Part shown: piece by piece, positions 9,877-19,896 of the stretch
Layout of the letters: every line of letters starts with the position of its first letter
Numbering within the stretch: position 1 is the stretch's first letter
NCBI GenBank assembly: GCA_937871285.1
Contig: CALMQS010000042.1
Location: 1 to 45,626 of the forward strand
Source of the DNA: an uncultured Sphingobacteriales bacterium
GTDB taxonomy: Bacteria > Bacteroidota > Bacteroidia > Chitinophagales > Chitinophagaceae
Length of the DNA: 45,626 nt
Direction: 5' to 3'
Position numbers and translations under genes: made by a program
Notes under the pieces: generated by a model
What the model was told of the DNA's origin: nothing
Databases searched by the model: none
Seen by the model: the letters and a program-made list of their open reading frames with translations, nothing else

Positions 9877-10224
9877 ATGAACGAGTTTTTATTAGCGATC
9901 CACAGGGATCTTACAAGCAAAAATCCGAGTCCTTCGCCGGAGCAAATGAAAGCAGCATTAAAACCTTATCAAGACTGGATAGCGGGCATTGCGTCCAGCG
10001 GCAAGCTGGTTGCTCCGCCAAAGCGATGGGATGTTGACGGAAGAGTAATTGCAGGAGATAGTAAAGTACAGCAGGGGCCTTACGCAGAAAAAAAAGAGTC
10101 TATCGGCGGGTTATTTCTGATAAAAGCAAAAGATTACGATGAAGCTGCGGAGATTGCGAAGGGATGCCCGATTATTCAATATGGAGCCATTGTTGAAGTA
10201 CGTATGGCAATTCCTGCAGCATAG
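9877..10224 (+). CDS. YCII-family protein
   Basis: A 115-residue protein of the YCII-related ferredoxin-like fold. Visible hallmarks are MNEFLLAIHRDL at the start, the central GDSKVQQGPYAEKKE (a variant of the usual DGPFAETKE motif) and GGLFLIKAKDYDEAAEIAKGCP near the end. Members are small alpha-beta barrel proteins sometimes fused to sigma factors; biochemical roles are poorly defined. It follows the secreted hydrolase and is followed by a strong stem-loop at 10239-10266, which probably ends the operon. Confidence 0.87.
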   Translation: MNEFLLAIHRDLTSKNPSPSPEQMKAALKPYQDWIAGIASSGKLVAPPKRWDVDGRVIAGDSKVQQGPYAEKKESIGGLFLIKAKDYDEAAEIAKGCPIIQYGAIVEVRMAIPAA

Positions 10225-10238
10225 GGTTTGGGGTTATT

Positions 10239-10266
10239 GAATGCCTTTGGCGTAACAAAGGCATTC
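10239..10266 (+). terminator. rho-independent-type terminator after the YCII gene
   Basis: A perfect 10-bp inverted repeat (GAATGCCTTT / AAAGGCATTC) with an 8-nt loop starts 14 bp after the YCII stop codon and is followed by TTGTTATT. The T-tract is interrupted, so efficiency is uncertain. Confidence 0.6.
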
Positions 10267-10338
10267 TTGTTATTCTAACAGTGCTGATAAAGAAATCAAA
10301 TAAATAGTAATCAAAAAATAAAGTACAGGTTAACAACA

Positions 10339-10732
10339 GGAATCACTGCGCCGGATTTTGAGCTGTATGCTTCCCCTTATCAAAAATTCATCCTCTTGCC
10401 TTACCTGCAGCCGTTGCAACAGAGGCCGCTGCCCTGCAGGATAAATTTTGGGAAATGCACGACATCATTTTTGAAAAACAGCAAACGCTGGAGGCAGAAA
10501 GTTTTTTCTATTTGCTACAACCATCGGACTTGACCAGGAACGCTTTAAAAGTGATATGCAAAGAAAAGATCTGGCGGAGAAGGTTCAGCGCGATTTTGAA
10601 AGCGGACTCAGAAGCGGGGTAAACCGGACTCCATCTTTCTTTGTCAATGGAAAAAAATATAATGGTGGTTGGGAAGAAGATGAACTGCTTCAGTACCTGG
10701 AAAGCAAGTTGGCGGAGATCTCCGTTTTTTAG
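10339..10732 (+). pseudogene. broken DsbA-like thioredoxin-fold gene
   Basis: A readable N-terminal piece (GITAPDFELYASP) runs straight into HPLALPAAVATEAA, DKFWEMHDIIFEKQ and then, after a frame change near 10503-10512, FATTIGLDQERF and NRTPSFFVNGKKYNGGW, stopping at 10732. The second part is the C-terminal half of a DsbA or NhaA-associated thioredoxin-like protein, including its cis-Pro loop (RTPSFF). The CxxC active-site segment that should lie between the two pieces is missing. The gene has therefore suffered an internal deletion and a frameshift and should be inactive. Confidence 0.75.
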
Positions 10733-10776
10733 AAGTAAATGTAAATGTACAGGTGTATAGGGATACTTTCAACCCC

Positions 10777-11388
10777 TTATCTCCCGTTTGCGCGCAGCAC
10801 GGTTATTTCTTTCTTCACCTGGTCGTCGTAGGTTTTTTTAACAATATAGTGCCATTGCCGCTCGGGAACGTCAACGAAAAAGATATCATCTTTTTTATGT
10901 TTTTGTACAGCGTCCTGGAATTCTTTGGGCATCATTTCTTCGCCGAAGAACCAGCCGGTGTCGCCATGCGTGGTGTTGCCATCCATGGTGTACTGGTCGG
11001 AAAGCTGATCGAATGATGTGCCTTCAGATGCTTTTTGTAAAATAACTTTTTTAAGACTGTCTACCTCTGCGTTGGATAAGGATGAGCCGTCTAAGAAGAT
11101 ATAGTTGGCGCGGTAAGTCACTTCTTCCGTTCCGTCAAGCACCAGGTAAGTAACATAGCCAACGGAAAAAACATCGCCTTTTTTTTGCCGCAGCAGCCGC
11201 TTGTCTATAAGCGTTGTGTCTTTTCCCAGTGTGAGGTGAAGCAGGGTAGGTTTGAGCGGCTGGTTGGCGTCAATGAATTTCTGCGCTTCCTGGAGTGTTT
11301 TGATCTTTTCAAACTGTTCCCTGACGGTTAACTGTGCAAACATTGGCGTGGCAAAGAGCAGGCATATCCATACAAGAGCAGCTTTCAT
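10777..11388 (-). CDS. periplasmic peptidyl-prolyl isomerase, parvulin (PpiC) type
   Basis: About 203 residues from the preferred start. A Sec signal peptide (MKAALVWICLLFATPMFAQ) begins at this Met; an upstream Met at 11415 would add nine polar residues in front of it. Residues after about 100 show the parvulin domain: YRANYIFLDG, ILQKASEGTSFDQLSDQYT, GDTGWFFGEEMMPKEFQDAV and WHYIVKKTYD at the end. The protein presumably helps fold exported proteins. The domain is at the C-terminus and the N-terminal 90 residues are not recognised. It stands alone, convergent with the broken DsbA-like gene. Confidence 0.82.
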   Translation of the reverse strand: MKAALVWICLLFATPMFAQLTVREQFEKIKTLQEAQKFIDANQPLKPTLLHLTLGKDTTLIDKRLLRQKKGDVFSVGYVTYLVLDGTEEVTYRANYIFLDGSSLSNAEVDSLKKVILQKASEGTSFDQLSDQYTMDGNTTHGDTGWFFGEEMMPKEFQDAVQKHKKDDIFFVDVPERQWHYIVKKTYDDQVKKEITVLRANGR

Positions 11389-11571
11389 ATTTCTATTTTT
11401 AGTTGGGTATTTCAAAAAATGCTTTTAATAAAAATTGCTGAACACACCTGATGAAGATACTATTTTTATAGTATTATCATTGGGTGCAAACTGTTATAAA
11501 TTCTCCCAAAAATACGGCGCAGCCTTGAACCGGTGGTCTGCAGGAGCTTAAAAGATCCTTAAAAATTATAA

Positions 11572-12651
11572 TTATGGTTTGACATTCATATCTTTTGATG
11601 TTGCCAAAGCGATCACTCTCCCGTTTTCACCTACTGCGTTATAAAAATGATATACTACGCCTTCCCATTGTATTACCCAGGGCTTATGCGCATATTGCTG
11701 ATCGTAAGGTTCGGATGGCGCTACCAGGCTGGGTCCATTCCATTCTGTCCAGTTCAGCAGGTTGTATGAACACGCGAAGCGGTCAAAAGCGGAGGGGTTG
11801 CCATCCTGCCAGTTATGCCCAAAATAAAACATCACGTACAGGTCATTCATCTTTACAATTTGCGCGTCGCCACAAATACCCCTTCCTTTTGTAATTACCG
11901 GGTCATGGCCTTTGCGTTCCCAATGCTCCATGTCATTGGAAACTGCCACGGCAATGCTTTCAAAACTATGTCCCTTAGCATCTGTACTGTCGCCTGCCGC
12001 ATTATAATACATCACAAACGGGTAACCGCTTTTTTTATCTGCATCATGTATTACGGAACTTTTAAAGATGGTTTTATTATCGTACCATTTAGCCGATGAA
12101 TCAATGGCCGACAATACCGGCTGCGGTAATCTTTCCAGCTCTTTTGCCTGCAGGTTATCTGTATACGCCATGCCCACACCCAAACGCCCTGCTTCATATC
12201 CCTTATCGGCGCCGCCTAAGTAAGATACCCAATATCTTTGGTTATATTTCATGGGCGCATAGCTTCCGCCCCAGGTAATATCTACCAGTGCCGGATACCC
12301 TGCCTTTTGACTGGCATCCCAGGTGTTTTCGGTAAAGGACATTATCTTTCCCTGCGTATCCCAGTGCAGCAGGTCATTGCTTTCGGCGATCCAGGTTTCG
12401 TAGCCGGTTCCGTCAAAAATAATATAGGTCATATACCATTTGCCATTCAAACGAAAAACGGTGGGACTGTCGGCCATTTTCGCAGCATCGGGCGCTGAAA
12501 CAACGATGCCATATTTAAAAGGCGTTTTTACTGCTTCGTATACTTTTTGCATGGTTTCCTGTGAAACGGTTGAGGGCACAGGCGCTTTGCAGCTCCATAT
12601 AACGATGCAGATGCAGAAAAGCGAAAAGCGCATACCCCTATTGTGGTTCAT
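11572..12651 (-). CDS. lipoprotein glycosidase of the five-bladed beta-propeller (GH43/GH117-like) type
   Basis: 359 residues with a lipoprotein signal (FCICIVIWSC, then KAP). The body repeats propeller-blade phrases such as DSPTVFRLNGKWYMTYIIFD, NDLLHWDTQG, SNDMEHWERKGHDPV, GDAQIVKMNDLYVMFYFG and YAHKPWVIQWEGVVYHFYNAV. These belong to the GH43/GH62/GH117/GH130 five-bladed propellers; I cannot fix the family. Its start lies 3 bp after the stop codon of the GH78 gene, so the two are co-transcribed. Both enzymes probably act outside the cytoplasm on the same rhamnose- or arabinose-bearing glycan. A second Met six codons later is an equally good start. Confidence 0.78.
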   Translation of the reverse strand: MNHNRGMRFSLFCICIVIWSCKAPVPSTVSQETMQKVYEAVKTPFKYGIVVSAPDAAKMADSPTVFRLNGKWYMTYIIFDGTGYETWIAESNDLLHWDTQGKIMSFTENTWDASQKAGYPALVDITWGGSYAPMKYNQRYWVSYLGGADKGYEAGRLGVGMAYTDNLQAKELERLPQPVLSAIDSSAKWYDNKTIFKSSVIHDADKKSGYPFVMYYNAAGDSTDAKGHSFESIAVAVSNDMEHWERKGHDPVITKGRGICGDAQIVKMNDLYVMFYFGHNWQDGNPSAFDRFACSYNLLNWTEWNGPSLVAPSEPYDQQYAHKPWVIQWEGVVYHFYNAVGENGRVIALATSKDMNVKP

Positions 12652-12654
12652 ACA

Positions 12655-15414
12655 TTAATGATTGATCGTAAATATATAGTTACCGGAAGCAATCGCAAAA
12701 TGGATATTACCTGCTTTTTGCTGTATACGAGTGATCCATTTATTTTGGATAAGCGGTTGGTTATCTGCTGTTATGTTTTTTATATGAGAAACGGGTAAGA
12801 TAACCGCTGCCGTTGTATTGGCGGGGATACTTACCGTTAATACGGTTTTGTTCCCTTCTTTTTTCCATGCGGTATGGATAATGCCGTTTGGCGTGGAATG
12901 CGAAGCGCTTACCGAATCCATACCATCTACCATTTGGGGAGCTATACGGATCCTGCGAAACCCGTGATCATCTTCCTGCTGGTTAATGCCACCCAATCCA
13001 CTGTAAAGCCACTCCATTAAATGTCCCAGCATCATGTGATTATTGGATACAAGCCTCAGGGTGGGCCAGGATTCCGTTAGCGCGGTTGCGCCATGCTTTA
13101 TCTGGTAGCCGTATCCCGGCACGTCGTTCCTGTTATTCATTTCATATAGCAGTTGGGAAGCGTTACCGTTTTCCAAAACCCGTACCAGGTAACGGTATCC
13201 CACATCACCCGCGGTTAATGCCTTATTACCGGCATGAATGGCTTTTACCAGGTTATTAAAAACCCTTTCGCGGTATTGTTCTTCTACCAGGCCTGTGAAC
13301 AGGGGCATGGCATAAGCGGTTTGACTACCGGTGGCGTATACCTGCGTTTCCGGGTCAAAGAACTTATCGTTAAAGGCTTTTTTAATTTTTTCCGATAGCG
13401 CAGCATATAATTCCGCCTCTGCATCCTTTGCTAAAAGCGCGGCAGTTTTGCTTAGTATTACCGCATCGTAGTAGTATATGGCAGTTGCGGTTAGCGCAAG
13501 TGGCGTAAGCTGCGAGGGCCCGGGAGGTTCCGGACCAAGGTCGTACCAGTCGCCCAATCCGTACGATAAAATATGATCGTTCGCTTTGGTATTTAAATGG
13601 GATACATAGCGTTTCATCATATCATAGGCATTTATCAATGCTTTTTTATCGCCGTACCATAAATACATATACCAGGGAATGATCACGGCGGCGCTTCCCC
13701 ATTCCGGGGAATCGCGGAAGCCGTCTTCAAACGGAACATATTCCGGCGCAATATCGGGAACAAGGCCGCCGGGCAGTTGCGCTTCTTTCATGTCGTGAAT
13801 GATCTTCGTATATAAATGCCGGACATCGTATGCGTAACGCATGGAGGCACCCACAAGATGGGTTTGCTCCAGCCAGCCTAATTTTTCTCGATGAGGGCAA
13901 TCGGTGGCCACACTTGCCATATTGCTTTTTATGGCCCAGTCAATGAGCTGGTAAATATTATTGAACAGGGAGTCGGAACAGTTAAAGCTTCCGGCCGAAG
14001 GGGAGCTGTTTCGGGTATGCAGCATCGTTATTTCCGGCATTTGCGGCGCAGGGGCAGTGCTGATGTATTCTACCAGCGTATAGCGTAAGCCGTAATACGT
14101 AAACCGGGGCTCCCATGTTTCTGTGCCGCTGCCTTTAAGGATATAGGTAAAGTAATAAGGTTTTCCCGACGCGGATTGTTCGGGCAGTCCGTTGTCGTTC
14201 AGCAATTCAGCAGGTGTAATACGAATGGTATCTCCTTTGTTGCCTTTTACTTTCAGGCGCACGATGCCGGAAGCATTCTGCCCGAAATCATAAACTGTTT
14301 TTCCTTTGGCTATCGCTGTTTGCGCCTTCACCGGAAAAGTGTCCATCACTTTTAAGGGGTAATCATACTGCGCCCTCATTTGCCCGCCCGGGCCCTTTGT
14401 GATCAATACTTTTTTCCAGCCGGCATCTGCAAAGCCGGGCATATCCCAGCCTGCCTGTTCTTTATTGGCGTCATAATCTTCTCCGCCGTAGATGCTTGTA
14501 AACAGTACAGGAGAGGGCGCTGTTTTCCAGCTTTCATCTGTAACAATTTCTCTTGAGCTGCCATCTGTAAACCGTACAATCAGTTTAGCGCGCAGCATAG
14601 GATATCCTTCTGCGCGAACCAGCTTCCTGTATCTTTCGCGATTGATGTAAAAAAATCCCGTGCCAACAATAGCGCCTATTGCATTTGGTCCCTGTTTCAG
14701 GCGGCTGGTAATATCATAGGTGTTGTACAGGCAGCGCTTTTCATAATTCGTCCATCCGGGCGACAGGAAGTCGTCACTTACTTTTCCCCCGTTGAGGTGC
14801 AGCTCATATTGTCCTAAACCCGAAACAAAAACGAAGGCTTCCTTAACCTGCTTTTCCAATATGAATTCTTTTCTGAAGCAGGGAACCACAGCGCGTTGTA
14901 TGGCTTTATTGCCGAGTGCATCACCGTTGCCATGCACGCCGGGCATTACTTGCATGCTATCGGGTAAAATATCATATGCTATCCAGTTACTGGCATGCCA
15001 TTCTTCCTGCTGCAGGATGCCGGTAGTAAAAGTGGCGGTTTCACTCCATGCAGATGCTTTGCCGGCACTGTTCCATACTCTTACTTTCCAGTAGTATCTG
15101 CGACCCGATTGCAATGACTTTCCCGCAAAGGCATTATTGTTATTATCAGCAGATGCGATGCGGCCGGAGTTCCAGGTGTCGGCGTTTTTTTCATTCAGCT
15201 TATCCGGGCTTGTGGCAACCAGTACCTGCCAGGCTAATTGTGTAAAGCCTCTTTCGGCTGAACTGATCCACCAGCCCAGTAAGGGCTTTGCACTTTCAAT
15301 GCCGGAGGGATTAATTTTTTGTTCGCAACTCAGATGATCCGGCAAAAAACCGGCTTTTACTATCATCCCGCACATAAGCAGGCAAAGCAGCAGGAATGAT
15401 TTTGTATGAAGCAT
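12655..15414 (-). CDS. alpha-L-rhamnosidase, glycoside hydrolase family 78
   Basis: About 919 residues. The chosen start (MLHTKSFLLLCLLMCGMIVKAG) gives a clean signal peptide; a Met 12 codons upstream would add a poor extension. The domain order is that of GH78: an N-terminal fibronectin-like domain (PLLGWWISSAERGFTQLAWQ, YYWKVRVWNSAGKAS), the Bac_rhamnosid_N module (FVFVSGLGQYELHLNGGKV, FLSPGWTNYEKRC), the concanavalin-like domain (KTVYDFGQNASGIVRLKVKG), then the six-hairpin catalytic domain with DCPHREKLGWLEQ and SPEWGSAAVIIPWY. It removes terminal alpha-rhamnose from pectin or flavonoid glycosides. It is the first gene of a two-gene operon with the propeller glycosidase. Confidence 0.93.
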   Translation of the reverse strand: MLHTKSFLLLCLLMCGMIVKAGFLPDHLSCEQKINPSGIESAKPLLGWWISSAERGFTQLAWQVLVATSPDKLNEKNADTWNSGRIASADNNNNAFAGKSLQSGRRYYWKVRVWNSAGKASAWSETATFTTGILQQEEWHASNWIAYDILPDSMQVMPGVHGNGDALGNKAIQRAVVPCFRKEFILEKQVKEAFVFVSGLGQYELHLNGGKVSDDFLSPGWTNYEKRCLYNTYDITSRLKQGPNAIGAIVGTGFFYINRERYRKLVRAEGYPMLRAKLIVRFTDGSSREIVTDESWKTAPSPVLFTSIYGGEDYDANKEQAGWDMPGFADAGWKKVLITKGPGGQMRAQYDYPLKVMDTFPVKAQTAIAKGKTVYDFGQNASGIVRLKVKGNKGDTIRITPAELLNDNGLPEQSASGKPYYFTYILKGSGTETWEPRFTYYGLRYTLVEYISTAPAPQMPEITMLHTRNSSPSAGSFNCSDSLFNNIYQLIDWAIKSNMASVATDCPHREKLGWLEQTHLVGASMRYAYDVRHLYTKIIHDMKEAQLPGGLVPDIAPEYVPFEDGFRDSPEWGSAAVIIPWYMYLWYGDKKALINAYDMMKRYVSHLNTKANDHILSYGLGDWYDLGPEPPGPSQLTPLALTATAIYYYDAVILSKTAALLAKDAEAELYAALSEKIKKAFNDKFFDPETQVYATGSQTAYAMPLFTGLVEEQYRERVFNNLVKAIHAGNKALTAGDVGYRYLVRVLENGNASQLLYEMNNRNDVPGYGYQIKHGATALTESWPTLRLVSNNHMMLGHLMEWLYSGLGGINQQEDDHGFRRIRIAPQMVDGMDSVSASHSTPNGIIHTAWKKEGNKTVLTVSIPANTTAAVILPVSHIKNITADNQPLIQNKWITRIQQKAGNIHFAIASGNYIFTINH

Positions 15415-15677
15415 AATTATGCAGTTTGCCTGAAAGATAGCAAATGGCACTTAATAATGGTGCTGTATGTATTCCTGTTTTTTGTTTTGGTGTTTACCTT
15501 TTTCCCGGCTCCCTGATGGATGTAATAAGGTTCAGGTACAACGCGGTGTTCAGCTCCATTCCGCAAAGCATTTATTGGGCCAGGTACAACCATTACTACC
15601 GTGGGATATGGCGATTATTCCGTTAGCCCCACTTGCACAAAACTGCATGTTGTGCATTCACCATTAGAATTTGATGC

Positions 15678-16067
15678 TTAGGGTACAAGCTCATACCATA
15701 TCTCTATTTCATATCCATCCGGATCTTTAAAAAAAATGTAGGGTGAACCGGGAGCAAATTCTCCTTTGTGAACAATTTGCCCGCCTGCGTTCAATATCTT
15801 CTTTTCCATTACTGAAATATCTTCTGGTTTACGAAGCCTGAATCCGAAGTGCTTAATGCCACCAGATTCTCCATTGGCGTTTCCGTTTTTTTCAAACACA
15901 AGAATATCGTGAGAACCGGGTGTGGAAAGTTGAATAAAATCTGCTTCTTCATACATTATTTCCATGTCAAACACGGTTTGATAGAAATTCTTTGTTTTAC
16001 TTAGGTCTTTGACTGCAACAGCAATATGTGTCAGTCCATAAGTGGGAGTTTTTCCTGTTGATGTCAT
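15678..16067 (-). CDS. VOC-family (glyoxalase/bleomycin-resistance fold) protein
   Basis: A 129-residue single-module VOC protein. Metal-ligand positions are visible in the two beta-alpha-beta-beta-beta units: His in GLTHIAVAVKDL, an acidic residue in DILVFEKNG, His in IKHFGFRL and Glu in DPDGYEIEIWYE. The DPDG-x-EIE ending is typical of glyoxalase I-like and dioxygenase-like members. The substrate is unknown. It is monocistronic, transcribed away from the CRISPR array. Confidence 0.9.
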   Translation of the reverse strand: MTSTGKTPTYGLTHIAVAVKDLSKTKNFYQTVFDMEIMYEEADFIQLSTPGSHDILVFEKNGNANGESGGIKHFGFRLRKPEDISVMEKKILNAGGQIVHKGEFAPGSPYIFFKDPDGYEIEIWYELVP

Positions 16068-16490
16068 ATTATTGATTGCTATACAGACTTAATACTATGT
16101 TGGCATGAATATCGGGATGTAGTTCCAAAGTCAGATTGTTTGTATGTCGTTGTTCACCATTTAAATTTATTCTCTTTCTGTTTGTTCTCTGCGTGTCTGC
16201 TTAAAGATAGTTGTCGTTATAGCAAGACCGCTAATGCTGTTTCGCTGTGGCTAAATTAGGAAAAAAGCCAGTGTGGACAGCATTGGCGGTAGTGTTTTTT
16301 TTTGTTTTCGTCCTTTTGCTGTTTACGAAATACTGCTTTTGTCAGTTCATAAAAGAAAATTATTACACCTGATAATAGTAAAGTAATTCTAATGAATAGT
16401 ATTGTTGTCTGGCTACAAATATAATTTGGGATAAGAGGTGTTTGTGTCATAATAGACAGCCGAAGCGGCGGTTACCGGTACTGTCTCTAA
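16068..16490. other. intergenic region upstream of the CRISPR array (leader side), with a long hairpin
   Basis: 423 bp between the VOC gene and the first repeat. It holds an imperfect 12/13-bp inverted repeat (CCGCTAATGCTGT at 16228-16240 and ACAGCATTGGCGG at 16277-16289), with an inner TGGCT/AGCCA stem, making a hairpin of about 62 nt. A 64-codon open frame on the - strand (16256-16450) would encode a short protein with one hydrophobic segment (ILFIRITLLLSGVIIFFY), but it overlaps the hairpin and I do not trust it. The last 90 bp before 16491 should be the array leader if the array is read from the + strand; I saw no perfect promoter there. Confidence 0.45.
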
Positions 16491-17385
16491 GTTGTGAATT
16501 GCTTTCAAATTATTATGTAGCTTAGTTCTTATACAACATGGATTCAAGTATCCCTCTGAAAAAGAGAGTTGTGAATTGCTTTCAAATTATTATGTAGCTT
16601 AGTTCTTATACAACATGGATTCAAGTATCCCTCTGAAAAAGAGAGTTGTGAATTGCTTTCAAATTATTATGTAGCTTAGTTCTTATACAACGTCATACGC
16701 TTTTAATGCCTTTTTTATTGAGTTGTGAATTGCTTTCAAATTATTATGTAGCTTAGTTCTTATACAACACGCAAAACATAGGTTCCTTCGCTCAGCCCGT
16801 TGTGAATTGCTTTCAAATTATTATGTAGCTTAGTTCTTATACAACCCCACGTGAAACGAATTCCCTGATAGCTCTGTTGTGAATTGCTTTCAAATTATTA
16901 TGTAGCTTAGTTCTTATACAACTTCCGTCTGGTGCGTTGAAGGGCACAATCAGTTGTGAATTGCTTTCAAATTATTATGTAGCTTAGTTCTTATACAACG
17001 CACCTTTTGAAATAAGTGTGCGCCTCTTTGTTGTGAATTGCTTTCAAATTATTATGTAGCTTAGTTCTTATACAACCGCTTCTTTTTCAGACTTTATTGC
17101 ATCGTCGTTGTGAATTGCTTTCAAATTATTATGTAGCTTAGTTCTTATACAACCGGTAACCTCCGGAACAGTCAGCAGGGTATAGTTGTGAATTGCTTTC
17201 AAATTATTATGTAGCTTAGTTCTTATACAACAGGGAAAGTGCAGCGAAAGACATTACAATAGTTGTGAATTGCTTTCAAATTATTATGTAGCTTAGTTCT
17301 TATACAACGATGCTTAACTGATCTTCATGCGCCGTGTCGTTGTGAATTGCTTTCAAATTATTATGTAGCTTAGTTCTTATACAAC
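16491..17385 (+). CRISPR. type II-C CRISPR array: 12 repeats of 47 nt, 11 spacers
   Basis: Twelve identical 47-nt repeats begin GTTGTGAATTGCTTTC and end GTTCTTATACAAC. Starts are 16491, 16568, 16645, 16722, 16799, 16876, 16953, 17030, 17107, 17185, 17262 and 17339. Spacers are 30 nt except the ninth (31 nt, 17154-17184). Spacers 1 and 2 (16538-16567 and 16615-16644) are identical. No repeat is degenerate at either end. The crRNA sense is + because the repeat 5' end pairs with the tracrRNA anti-repeat at 23748-23763 and a terminator lies downstream at 17439-17467. The length and 5' sequence resemble known Bacteroidetes II-C repeats. Spacer targets and PAM were not determined. Confidence 0.99.
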
Positions 17386-17438
17386 CACAAGTTGCCTAAG
17401 CGCTTGATTTTAATGTATTTGGACTAAGTTTTACAATG

Positions 17439-17467
17439 AAAAAATGGGGCTCCGGCTCCATTTTTTT
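17439..17467 (+). terminator. bidirectional terminator downstream of the CRISPR array
   Basis: A 12-bp stem (AAAAAATGGGGC with GCTCCATTTTTT, one G-U pair) closed by a TCCG tetraloop and followed by a run of seven T. It begins 54 nt after the last repeat, fits termination of the array transcript on the + strand, and its A-run would serve the opposite strand too. Confidence 0.75.
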
Positions 17468-17542
17468 GTTCCTGTTCTGCAAAAACAACCCGGAACTTTG
17501 CGGGTTTTTGGGTAATTTCCCATACTATTTTGTATTTGCTAT

Positions 17543-18145
17543 ATGCCTGATTACCACCTGCCGCTGCTGCCCGGCGAAGAATACCATGTGCTCAGCAGAG
17601 CCGTTGGAAATGAAAAATTGTTCCGGAATGGGAATAATTATGCTTTTTTTCTCACCCGTTATATTAAACATATTTCACCGGTCGCGGATACTTATTGCTA
17701 TTGCCTGCTTCCCAATCATTTTCATTGTTTGGTTAAAATAAAGGAGGAAGCGCAACTGGAGCGTCACTTTCATGAAGTAAAATACAATAAGCGATTTTCG
17801 CCCGAATTGCTTCCCGGATTTGTAATGGAGCGGTTTTCCAATCTGCTCAACAGCTATGCCAAAGCCTATAATAAAATGTATAACCGGAAGGGGGCTCTGT
17901 TTATTGATTATTTACGGCGAAAACAAATTGAAAGTGATGAGCAATTTCGGGCCACGGTGCGGTATATTCATAACAACCCGGTGCATCATGGCTATTGCAC
18001 CAACCTGAGCAGATGGAACTGGTCTTCTTATCCTGCTATGCGCTCAAATGAACCCACCTGGCTATTGCGACCTGAGCTGCTGGACTGGTTTGGAGGAATA
18101 AAAGGGTTTGAGGATTATCATAGCCGGCCTGGCCAAGACCTATAA
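17543..18145 (+). mobile_element. REP-associated tyrosine transposase (RAYT, IS200-like Y1 transposase)
   Basis: A 200-residue protein of the TnpA_REP family. The HUH metal-binding motif is LLPNHFHCLVKI (His59, Phe60, His61). The catalytic tyrosine lies in the segment SYAKAYNKMYNRKGALF (Tyr105 or Tyr109), and RYIHNNPVHHGYC is the conserved C-terminal block. The start MPDYHLPLLPGEEYHVLSRA is typical of Bacteroidota RAYTs. Such enzymes nick and rejoin single-stranded REP palindromes and are domesticated rather than mobile like IS200. Its stop codon lies within the left arm of a 17-bp perfect inverted repeat (18136-18191), very likely its cognate REP. It separates the CRISPR array from cas2, an unusual position. 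Confidence 0.9.
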
Positions 18146-18229
18146 GATTTGCCGCGCTGCTGCAACCGTGGGCTGCAAATCTTATAGGTCTGCCGCCCGG
18201 CTTCCCAGGGCCGCAAATCTTATAAATCT
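18136..18229. repeat. REP-type palindrome cluster at the RAYT 3' end
   Basis: AGACCTATAAGATTTGC (18136-18152) and its exact reverse complement GCAAATCTTATAGGTCT (18175-18191) form a 17-bp stem with a 22-nt loop. A third related arm, GCAAATCTTATAAATCT, is at 18213-18229. The first arm overlaps the RAYT stop codon and the last ends 10 bp before the cas2 stop. Related palindromes lie at 18613-18665 and 26194-26242. Confidence 0.85.
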
Positions 18230-18239
18230 GGCGCTACCC

Positions 18240-19560
<1,321 letters not shown>

Positions 19561-19896
19561 GGGAGCAGGGTTTATCGCAAATGGGTTGTTGTCGCTTTAA
19601 GTTTACCAGGAGGTTAGTTTGCAGCTTTCTAAAAGGGACTGCCGGAGCGTAAAATATTGCATTAGTAACTCACGGAATCCTAATTTATTACTTTTTTCTG
19701 TATTTATTTATTCTTTTCGTTCTTCAATATCCGTTTTATTAATTCATTTTGTTACATATCAGGATATGTTGTTCCAGGGGCAGGTTTGCTTTCGCATACG
19801 ACCCGGCGGTCCATTCAAAGGTATCAAATGTTGTTAGAGTTGTTTTTTATAATGGCTTCTGACTTCGGTAAAATGATGTGTTGTTCTTTTATTTCA
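19561..19896. other. cas9-cas1 intergenic region
   Basis: 336 bp between cas9 and cas1 (both - strand). It is AT-rich. On the - strand TACCTTTG at 19816-19823 fits the Bacteroidota -7 box (TAnnTTTG), but I found no matching -33 TTTG at the right spacing, and it is over 250 bp from cas1. No gene or clear hairpin was recognised. Confidence 0.4.

Noticed and set aside
16256..16450. 64-codon membrane-like open frame on the - strand before the array
   Set aside because: It overlaps the long imperfect hairpin, ends in unlikely sequence, and a single hydrophobic stretch is weak evidence.
16538..17338. Self-targeting spacers
   Set aside because: I noticed no spacer match elsewhere in the window by eye, but this is not a real search; an exact and near-exact alignment against the whole genome would be needed.
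17436..17741. Open frame overlapping the RAYT start in another frame
   Set aside because: It reads through the terminator hairpin and the RAYT coding region; its sequence has no family features.
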